DNA of 64,000 nucleotides from Xenopus tropicalis (Eukaryota > Chordata > Amphibia > Anura > Pipidae). Shown piece after piece: positions 56,355 through 64,000 of the stretch. Below the pieces are notes generated by a model. It had not been told where the DNA came from, made no database searches, and worked only from the letters and a program-made list of their open reading frames with translations. The stretch lies in assembly GCF_000004195.4 (NCBI RefSeq), contig NC_030677.2, forward strand, positions 41,727,142 to 41,791,141. The letters run 5' to 3'. How positions within the stretch are numbered: the first letter of the stretch is position 1; every line of letters begins with the position of its first letter. Position numbers and translations under genes: made by a program.

Positions 56355-56500
56355 TATTACTGGTTGTATATATATAGTTTATGTATGTGAGTGTATAGAT
56401 TGGTTAGTATAGGTTGTGTGCTGGGTTTACTCGGATGGGTTGAACTTGATGGACAATGGTCTTTTTTCAACCCTATGTAACTATGTAACTATGTAACTAT
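56355..56500 (+). other. LINE 3' UTR and octamer tail
   Basis: Short 3' UTR after the ORF2 stop, ending in three ATGTAACT units (56475-56500). The tail probably serves as the recognition site for reverse transcription, as proposed for CR1-type terminal octamers. The same end is found at 34.63 kb and (degenerate) at 1.48 kb. Confidence 0.85.
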
Positions 56501-57132
56501 TGCAGTCTATTTGCTTTGAGCTCTGATATCAGGGGCATTTCTGGCCCCTGAGGTGGCTCCTTCGATGCTGCCCCATCGGCCCCTCCGCACTGATCTTTAC
56601 AGTGTCGGAGGGGATCCAGGGCGGCCGCATCACTAGTGTAGAGAGCATAACTGCAAAGCAAAATTTCCATTTAAAAAAACAAATATTTGGCTCTTAATGT
56701 TACCAGAAGCAGATTTTTGCCGCCCCTGGTAACTACGGAGGCGCTGCCGTCTGAGGCAAGTTTCTCAGCGCTCCTCATGATAGCAGCGCCCCGTCTGATA
56801 TCAGTAGCTATCTTTTGAACAATACCCACCTGATAATTTGTCTACATGGGAAGACAGGTTAGAAATCCCTACAAAAGGCTCAATCAAAGCTAAGAAAAGA
56901 TGTTGATTATGTAAGTTTAGATTCATTATTATTATTTTATATTACATTGTGTCACATTGTTGAACATCCCTGTGGAACACAGAATTGATATGACGCTAGC
57001 CACAATCTTATTTATGAAAAAAAACTAAAAATGTAGCTGCATAAGTATTTGAAAAACAACTTTAACAAAGTCTGCTCCAAGCCACTCAATCCATTAAACC
57101 AAATTTAAAAACGCAAATGGAGGTGGTTAGGA
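56501..57132. other. Non-coding stretch
   Basis: No gene. 56525-56640 and 56715-56810 share GCCGCCCC / GCGCCCC words typical of a frog repeat, but ends are not seen. Confidence 0.35.
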
Positions 57133-57550
57133 AACAAAGCTTTATTTCACATTAGACAAGTATTCTGCAAAACCTGGAACCTTAACACCCACAATCCTCT
57201 TGCAATACCTTTTTAACATTTTTTAATTCATTTTCCCGGAAGATACTTGAATACAGGGTGCATTCACTTACCAAGGGGCAGTGAGCAAAGTGCAATTTTG
57301 AGTGCTATTGCCATGTTTTGCACACTGCAGCATTTTCTGAGAACAAAGCTTTATTTCACATTAGACAAGTATTCTGCAAAACCTGGAACCTTAACACCCA
57401 CAATCCTCTTGCAATACCTTTTTAACATTTTTTAATTCATTTTCCCGGAAGATACTTGAATACAGGGTGCATTCACTTACCAAGGGGCAGTGAGCAAAGT
57501 GCAATTTTGAGTGCTATTGCCATGTTTTGCACACTGCAGCATTTTCTGAG
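57133..57550 (+). repeat. Perfect tandem duplication, 2 x 209 bases
   Basis: 57133-57341 and 57342-57550 appear identical base for base. Flanks differ immediately (GGA before, ATTCTAG after). The two 60-62-codon open frames across it are duplicates of one another and not genes. Confidence 0.95.
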
Positions 57551-57920
57551 AATTCTAGCATCAATTGATGCAACTGTGCATGCCCTTATTGAAATTGGAC
57601 ACAGTTGTGCCAAATATTTTGTCTGGTGTAATTTTTAGTGTTTTCTGGTATAATTTCCAGCATCTGGGGTGTGACTGATCTTATTTAGGTGCAAATACAA
57701 TGAGGCAATTGACACAGGGTGCAAAGGGAACCTTGAAACTACCACCTGGTCCAGAGGTTACACAATTTCTAGGGTTGCCCTGTGTCAATAGGTGCAGCAG
57801 CCTGCAATTTGGGATGAGAAGCAGGAAGGACTGAGTGGCACTGAGCACAACTATAGTGAGGAGCAAGGAGCACATTTTGACTCAAAAAATTATCAAACTT
57901 ACTGTATGAATGCAAATATA
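57551..57920. other. Short non-coding stretch
   Basis: Nothing recognised. Confidence 0.4.
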
Positions 57921-58240
57921 CAGGTATGGGAACTGTTATCCAAAAACCCGTTATCCAGAAAACTCTGAATTATGAAAAGGCCATCTCCCATAGACTTCAT
58001 TTTAATAAAATAACTCACATTTTTTAAATGATTTTTTTTCTCTGTAATAAAACAGTACCTTGTACTTGATCCCTTACTAAAATATAATTACTCCTTACTG
58101 AAGATAAAACAATCCTATTGGGTTTATTTAATGTTTAAATGATTTTTAAGTAGACATGGTATGGGAATCCAAATTACAGAAAGACCCCTTCTCCTGAAAC
58201 CCCAGGTCTTGAGCATTCTAGATAACAGGTCCAATACCTG
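57921..58240 (+). repeat. CAGGTATGGGA-type interspersed repeat, full length
   Basis: 320 bases from CAGGTATGGGAACTGTTATC to GATAACAGGTCCAATACCTG, with TATA on both sides (57917-57920, 58241-58244). Contains CCTTGTACTTGATCCC and CCTATTGGGTTTATTTAATG. Confidence 0.88.
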
Positions 58241-59410
58241 TATAAAAAGCAGTACATATGTACAAAAGTGTGTTTTGCAAATGGAGCTACAGAAGATGAT
58301 TTAGTAAAACCATGGGTGCTGATAGAGCTCAGATCTATAGAGGACAGGGGAGCAGAAAAGTGAAAAGCTGGTGGCCTACATAAAAGAAAAAGAAATCTGG
58401 CAGTGAAACTTAACTTTTTGATGAAACAATAACATTACGGATAGTCTGACCCAGAACCACAATAAGGTTCAGTGTTCTTTAGTTAACAAACATTTAAAAT
58501 AAAACACAAATATTGGCATTTAATTGAAGCACCATTGGCTAGTCCACTTGCAACATCTTTCTTTTGCCTTATAGGCATTTTGAAACTTATGTTTATTATT
58601 AGTAATTTTTTTCTTACAAAACAATGACAAATGATTCTAGCATGAAAAGAGATTTTTACAGATCAATAATCCCTTTGAATTTTAACACAAGGCTCATTCA
58701 TTTTCGTGAGGTGTTAGAGCTCAGCGGCAGTTATGAACATAGAACAGGATGGTGTTCAACTGTACAAAGCATTGTTGCTGTGAAACTGTAATTTAGTTTT
58801 CTTTTTCTTTGCTTAATTAATTCTACGCAGCCATCATTAGGCAAACAGGTTTTCAAATAGAAAGTGACAAACTGTCTCCTGGATATACCACATCCTACTC
58901 ACAATTTTATCACAAAAGAGACATTGATTAATCACTTTCTTGAGGAGGCATGACTGTGGGCTCTCATAGCAATTCATCAGTCATACAATCTAGGAAAGTC
59001 AATGGAACTCTCTTTATAAAAAAGAAACAGCAAAACAAAAACAAATCCCCACCTCTTAGACTTTGAGACAATATCAAAGTTTTCATGTCTTGATGCTGTC
59101 ACTATGTTGATCAATGTTTTATTTGCCAAGTTATGTCCCCAATAACAGATGCAAGTTAGAGAATGCAGTAAAAATAAAAAAAAGAATTTTAATTAAATGA
59201 AGTTTACCATTTTTTTTTTTAAATGGATTTGGTTGCTGTTAAACTCTACTTTAGTTGCAGAAGAAATAAATGGCATTACATAGATTTTCCATAGTTAAAT
59301 GTGTAAAGACCAGTGGACCTGGAAAATCATATTGTACATAATTACATTTAAATGAACAGCAAAGAGAGACTTCCATTAATATAATAGAAAAAAAATACAA
59401 TTATTATATT
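58241..59410. other. Repeat-free stretch
   Basis: No gene or TE recognised. 58620-59000 is single-copy-looking with isolated CpG words (TTTTCGTGAGGTGTTAGAGC, AATTCTACGCAGCCATCATT), a candidate for conservation testing. Confidence 0.3.
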
Positions 59411-59712
59411 GGTGATCCCCAATCAGTGGCTTGGGAGCAACATGCTGCTCACCACCCCCTTTGATGTTGCTCCCAGTAGCCTCAAAGTAGGTGCCATTTT
59501 CGAATCTCTGGCTTGCAGACAAGTTTTAGAAGCACAGAGAAACAGTTTTACTCCAAGCAGAGCCCTGCAGGCTAGCAGTCACATGGGGCAACTAAATAGC
59601 CAATCGCAGCCCTTATTTGGCATCCCCAAAGAACTTTTTCATATTTGTGTGTCTCACCAACACTTTTCACATCTGAGTGTGGCTCATGAGTAAAAAGAAT
59701 TGGGGAACCCTG
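59411..59712. mobile_element. hAT-type (Charlie-like) MITE, diverged
   Basis: Left GGTGATCCCCAATCAGTGGC and inverted right end CAGGGTTCCCCAATTCTTTT. CAGGG.TCCCCAA ends are typical of Charlie-group hAT elements. The interior includes GGGAGCAACATGCTGCTCAC. The target duplication is not convincing. Confidence 0.5.
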
Positions 59713-60567
59713 TTACATCACTATCATATTCCATGTATGAAATGGAACCTTGGACCCTGCTGTCTGCTTTCAGCATATGCATATTAGTGCATATTAGTGC
59801 ATTAGTACATTTGTGTGTAGGTGAGGATCAAAACAACATAGTATCATGGTAAGTGAGAGTTTTGGCTATGCTAGTACCTACTGATTTATCCATGTTAATG
59901 TGTTCCACAGCAAAGATCAAAAGACTACCCAGAAATAAAGAATCAATGGTGCTGGCCCAATCGTGCACACAATAGATCAAAAGACTACTCAGAAATTGCT
60001 GGTCCAATAGTACTTTTATGCTGGTAAACTTCTATATTTGCCAAAACTTAAAAGGTTAAAATAACTTTGGTCCCCCAAAGAATATTCCTATTCGCTTGGT
60101 TCATAATATGGCTAATTAAAGAGGAGTGAATGTTATTAGTTTTATAGGCAGATTCAGGTAAAATCATTTCAAAGAATCGTTGGGAATGAACTGCCTATTA
60201 TTTTTAATGAATGATTCGGCAAGCACAATTAAGTAGAAGCACAAAGATAAACTAGTCATAGTGATAGAGTTCCGTCACCTAAGAAACCTCAGACAGTCAT
60301 CAGCCGAGTAATGTGATGGCTTATTATTTTAAAATGGAAAAATGACTAAAAGTACTAACTATTGATTTGCTTCTGCAAAAATATCCCTCTTTTTCTTGGT
60401 CTCTAACATTAATGTTAATATTTCACTTTTTCTGAAAGTTGAATATTTCCAAAACAAACAAAATGCAAAAACAGTGTTTGATATACTGATAGCGATTGCA
60501 GACGTCACTATATAAGTGACTATGTTTAGTTATTTCAAGTCAGTCACAGTCAGTCTAAGGGGATGGG
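59713..60567. other. Repeat-free stretch
   Basis: No gene or TE recognised. 59905-60000 has a local duplication (AGATCAAAAGACTAC.CAGAAAT twice). 60115-60400 looks single-copy. Confidence 0.35.
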
Positions 60568-60985
60568 TTACCGGTATGTATCCAAGTAGTCCTGGTTGCA
60601 CCAGTTTCCCCAGATCTTGTCAAACTTGTCATATGCACCCCTTGTTCCGTAAGTTAATTTAATGAGGGGAAGAGCTCAATCCACCAACCATCTACAGAAT
60701 GTTAGGGGGGGAGGGTATCCCCCATCCAGTGCATAATTACTGTTTTTTTGGCATAGAACATGAGCGTGCATAGCCTAACTCTGGCCGAGTTGGTGGGTAC
60801 TGTTTTGTTTATGATTATATGTTATTGGGTCCACTATCTGTGATGTACCCAGTTCACTTGCCAGGGTCCTCATTATTTTGGACCAGAATTCATGTATGGG
60901 GGGGGCAAGACCAGGTCATGTGAATGAAGTTAGCCCCAGGAGATTTACATCATGGACACATTCTGTCTTCTCAAATTGCTGTCTT
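60568..60985 (-). pseudogene. L1/Tx1-type LINE, ORF2 C-terminus
   Basis: Minus-strand reading: EDRMCP, then a stop, CKSPGANFIHMTWSCPP; after a one-base shift IHEFWSKIMRTLASELGTSQ; then NKTVPTNSARVRLCTLMFYA, KKTVIMHWMGDT; and finally LIKLTYGTRGAYDKFDKIWG with a stop at 60570-60568. The C..C...(FIH)...C knuckle followed by FW, the arginine/leucine-rich helix, HW, and a terminal F.KIW is the layout of the carboxyl domain of L1- and Tx1-clade ORF2. Several frame changes and stops. The upstream limit is not resolved; reverse transcriptase motifs are not seen. Confidence 0.72.
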
Positions 60986-61379
60986 TAATAAGAAGATGCA
61001 TATGCAGAGCCAATGGGGAGAAGGGTATCCTTCAGAAAACCTAATGCCATCCTCCCTTTGTAAGATTATTTTGCAGCATAAACAACGTTTCAAGGCCATG
61101 TAGAAGAATGGTGCTATGACTGAATATAGATTTGCCTGTGTAAGATAAAGCCTAATTCTGCTGAAAAGTAAACAATGTTCCTGAGACTGAGGTCCAATAA
61201 AGAACCCTTCTAAAATAAGTAAGCACACACAGGTCCTGAAACAGTGTTAGAGATTGATTTAAAACCAATACCTGCACAGAAGATCAAGTGAATATGTGAA
61301 CAACCCCTGAACATGTATTTAATGATAATGTTATGTTTTGGAGGCATGCCTCCATTGTCATTCATGCAGACCAATGTGT
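60986..61379. other. Stretch upstream of the Tx1-like fragment
   Basis: May hold more of the decayed LINE on the minus strand (an 85-codon frame at 61228-60971), but I see no conserved motif. Confidence 0.3.
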
Positions 61380-61575
61380 AAGGGCTCTGGCACATGGGGA
61401 GATCGCCCGAGACAAATCTCCTGTGTCTCGGGCGAGTAATCTTCCCGAAATGCCATCCCACCGGCGAAAATGTAAATCGCCGGTGGGATGGCATACGTGG
61501 CACCACGATTTCTCCGAAATCGGGGAACTTTCATCTCAGGGCAACTTATGTGATTTCGTGTGTCACAGCCCTGAG
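61380..61575. mobile_element. CpG-rich hairpin MITE
   Basis: Ends AGGGCTCTGGCACATGGGGA and, inverted, AGGGCTGTGACACACGAAAT. Contains two exact hairpins: 61404-61414 with 61424-61434 (11 bp) and 61450-61467 with 61477-61494 (18 bp, ATGCCATCCCACCGGCGA). No clear target duplication. Confidence 0.6.
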
Positions 61576-61577
61576 GG

Positions 61578-61860
61578 TAAAGACACACTGGGCTACTAGT
61601 AGCAGCTACTTTTTCAAGGCTACTAAACTCCAGAAAACACCCTGCCATAGACAATAGTGAAAATGGAAATCGCCGGTGGGATGGCATATATGCGGCGGCA
61701 CGATTTCACTGAAATCGCTGAAGTTTCCTCTCGAGGCAACTTCCGCAATTTCCCTGAAATCCCGTGGGATGGCATTTCGGGGAGATTAGTCGCCCCTGCG
61801 AACAGGGAGATTTGTAGCGGGCGAAAAATCCCTACATTTGTTTGTCTCTCCCAGAATGTT
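61578..61860. mobile_element. Second CpG-rich hairpin repeat, related
   Basis: Begins GGTAAAGACACACTGGGCTA; includes ATCGCCGGTGGGATGGCATA again and GGGAGATTTGTAGCGGGCGA, i.e. a rearranged relative of the preceding element. Ends are not resolved. Confidence 0.45.
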
Positions 61861-63006
61861 CTATTAAACAGATGTGGAAATTAATAGGGGCTGGGTAAAC
61901 AATGGCAGAATAAGTCATCACCTGTGGAAGGAAGTAGGAACCCATAAGTAAGGACTGAACTTCTACAATTTGGAAGACCAGATAAAAATTATTGTGATTG
62001 AAGCAAGTATCAATTTTTCCTGGATAATATTGCCCTGATAGTGGCTAAGGCACTGTTAATAACAGTTTTCTAAGGTATTCAAGGCTGCCAGTGGACCAGT
62101 CTGCTTTGTTTGTTTTTCTGTATCGTGTGAATTATAAAATGCCTATTTGTTGAAAATCCTGCTGTGAATAAAACACAAGGAAATACCTGTTTGAAGTTAG
62201 CCTGGGTGTCCCTGTCTCTTCTTTCAGAATAAAGGTATTGCCACTACTCCCAGTAGTCGAATGATTTACAGAACTGTATATACTGTATATTCAAAATACA
62301 TCCGTCTCCAAAACTGAATTTGTAGTGATTTGTAGGAAACAATTACCTGTTCTTATTGAATAAAATAGAATATTGAATAAAAGTTGTATTCACTTTAATG
62401 CTGCATTCTCTATATTGCACATTTGATTTTTGATTCTGCTGCTTCTGGAATAAAAATCATCCGTGCACTTATGAATTTTAAAGTGAAGAAAAGCAAAGCT
62501 TGTTTCTCCCCTGGGAATGATAATTCTAAATATGCCTGTAAATATTTCCCGGTAAACACTTGAATATAGAGGAATCCCAGTGTCCCTGATGCTTGCAATC
62601 TCTGCAGTAAGATGGTTATTAACTGCCTGCTAAATGCTATTAAAGTTTTATACTTTTTAACTAAAACAGAAGTAAAAATATGCTATATTTAATACTGCAC
62701 TGATACGATTATTTTGTTTGCCCTTTGCGGGTCCCTCTGAATGGTTATATATATATTGTAGAAAATATAAAATTATAATAATTATATGATAGAGGCTAAT
62801 ATGACCCAGAACAATAATTAGAAAAACGAAAACCTCAAAAGCAAACATGGCTATATTAAACACAAAGTTAAGAACACTGTGCAATAGGATTGTAATTACA
62901 TGTCAAGATTTTTTATATTTTTCCAGTGATTAAGCTTTTTGGTGCTATGTTAAGTAATAAAGTTGCCATTTGGGAACATTAAGAAACAAATGCATAATAG
63001 TAACTT
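61861..63006. other. Non-coding stretch
   Basis: No recognised gene or TE. Confidence 0.4.
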
Positions 63007-63935
63007 CATACCACCCAACATTTCATTAAAAGAAAGAGGAACAAAAATATATGACACTGGTAGTGCGGCAAAAATGTTTTGGCCACGCCTGCTTTGTGAC
63101 CACCCCCACATGCCACACCCACTTTACATGCCCCAAATGTGCCAGTATAATCACTAAATAAAAAGAATAAAAGACATATTAATTTCAAAGGTGCCAGTAT
63201 GACTACATTAAATTGATAAAGGGCATATTAACCCCAGACATGCCAGTAAAATTAATAAATGAAACTGAAAAAGGGCATATCAACTTCAGACATGCCAACA
63301 GTTCTGTGCATTTTCCAAAGTTATAAACAAGGCCAATTCCAGTGGTACATAAATTTATGTTATTTCCTTCCATTTTTAATCAGTTGAAAGCAAAACAAAA
63401 TTAATGTACCACTAGAATTTCTTGCCATATTAACAAGGCCTAAGGTTCCCAGACTTATAAGGGCCCCTTTAAAATGTCTGCTATATTTTATGAATGAGCT
63501 ATACCTCTTCCCCTGCATGCTGTGCTCTGCCAGAGATTCCCAGGAGTGAGAGATATATGTTAGGGGTGGAAAGGTGAAACTGCCCAGCACACAAATAAAG
63601 GCAGCAGCTTCTTCTGCCTGATAAAAGACAGAGCCCCCTCAGCCCCTGACCCACTGAGCAGGAGAGGAATGCAGCCAATGCCAATAGTTAACCCTTGCCT
63701 GTCACAAATGCCCCTCCCAGGCCAATTAAACATCAAGGTAAGGCTGTGAGCTTGAGTGTAGTAGAGGAGATTGAAGAGTTAAGGGGGCGGGCTTTATTCC
63801 CCAGAGCAGAGCAGGCACAGCAATCAATTAAATGGCAAAGCTGAAAAGCGGGACATCTAACAGTGAATCCGGGACAGCGGGAAGTGCCATAAATATCGGG
63901 ACTGTCCCGCTGAAAGCGGGACGGTTGGGAGGTAT
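63007..63935. mobile_element. MITE with CATACCWCCCAAC ends and minisatellite core
   Basis: About 929 bases; left end CATACCACCCAACATTTCAT, right end CGGGACGGTTGGGAGGTAT (inverted ATACCTCCCAACCGTCCCG), flanked by GTAACTT on both sides (63000-63006, 63936-63942), seven to eight bases and so possibly hAT-like. The interior has GCCACGCCTGC..TGTGACCACC, a tandem array (63131-63300), a GC-rich 63490-63720 and CGGGACTGTCCCGCTGAAAG. Non-coding. Confidence 0.72.
63131..63300 (+). repeat. 52-base minisatellite inside MITE, about 3 units
   Basis: Units start near 63131, 63184, 63232 and 63283 (CCCAAATGTGCCAGTATAAT, CCCCAGACATGCCAGTAAAA). Same consensus as the array at 20413-20790. Confidence 0.75.
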
Positions 63936-64000
63936 GTAACTTTTGGAGGGGTTTACAAGCTTTAGACATTCTGAAATATATATTCTGTTTGCAGACTACA

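Larger units (their letters stand above)
52985..56500 (+). mobile_element. CR1-like LINE, best-preserved copy
   Basis: About 3.5 kb: end of a first ORF with an esterase-type remnant, an APE-type endonuclease and reverse transcriptase ORF, a 3' UTR of about 140 bases and a terminal ATGTAACT octamer repeat. It is 5'-truncated inside ORF1, as is usual for target-primed reverse transcription. The domain order and octamer tail match the CR1 clade of non-LTR retrotransposons. Three more fragments of related LINEs lie at 1.5, 21.7 and 34.4 kb. No target duplication is recognisable. Confidence 0.92.

Overview
This window is vertebrate nuclear DNA, almost certainly from a frog of the genus Xenopus. 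No host protein-coding exon can be supported. The species assignment rests on the repeats: many TTAA-target MITEs with TTAAAGGR.. termini (the 'T2' type known from Xenopus), seven or more copies of an interspersed repeat with CAGGTATGGGA.. termini, CpG-rich foldback MITEs, and a CR1-like LINE ending in (ATGTAACT)n. Base composition is AT-rich and both strands are full of stops. Every long ORF that I can explain is a transposon remnant. The window reads as an intron or an intergenic desert.

Layout. 0-11 kb: a 5'-truncated CR1-like LINE (minus), an inverted repeat, one T2 MITE nested in another, an L2-type LINE tail (minus) and two adjacent CAGGTATGGGA repeats. 11.4-14.3 kb: a degenerate Ty1/copia-type LTR retrotransposon (minus) with recognisable LTRs, a primer-binding site resembling the copia half-tRNA(iMet) type, polypurine tract, Gag, integrase and RNase H remnants; its reverse transcriptase is missing and a T2 MITE sits at the end of its coding region. 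18.9-19.5 kb: a CpG-richer, repeat-free stretch, the only candidate for a promoter or first exon. 20-23 kb: a 52-bp minisatellite, a decayed LINE fragment ending in a 52-bp-arm perfect palindrome, and a PIF/Harbinger-like MITE carrying eight copies of a different 52-bp minisatellite. 24-52 kb: a dense set of hAT-like MITEs (8-bp target duplications visible), Harbinger-like MITEs (3-bp duplications), T2 MITEs, and four sites resembling hammerhead ribozymes of the kind reported in Penelope-like elements. 53.0-56.5 kb: the best-preserved element, a CR1-like LINE whose endonuclease/reverse transcriptase ORF is broken by one stop and one frameshift. 57-64 kb: a 209-bp perfect tandem duplication, further repeats, the carboxyl end of an L1/Tx1-type LINE (minus), and a 929-bp MITE with an internal minisatellite.

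How the parts relate. LINEs and the copia element supplied (or once supplied) their own enzymes; the MITEs carry no coding capacity and must have been moved by transposases encoded elsewhere. Target duplications and nesting give a partial order of events: copia before the T2 MITE inside it; T2 host before the T2 guest at 6.3 kb; a T2-like element before the CAGGTATGGGA repeat at 40.7 kb. Stretches not described as repeats are single-copy-looking AT-rich DNA in which I see no gene; some may be conserved non-coding elements, which only a cross-species alignment could show.
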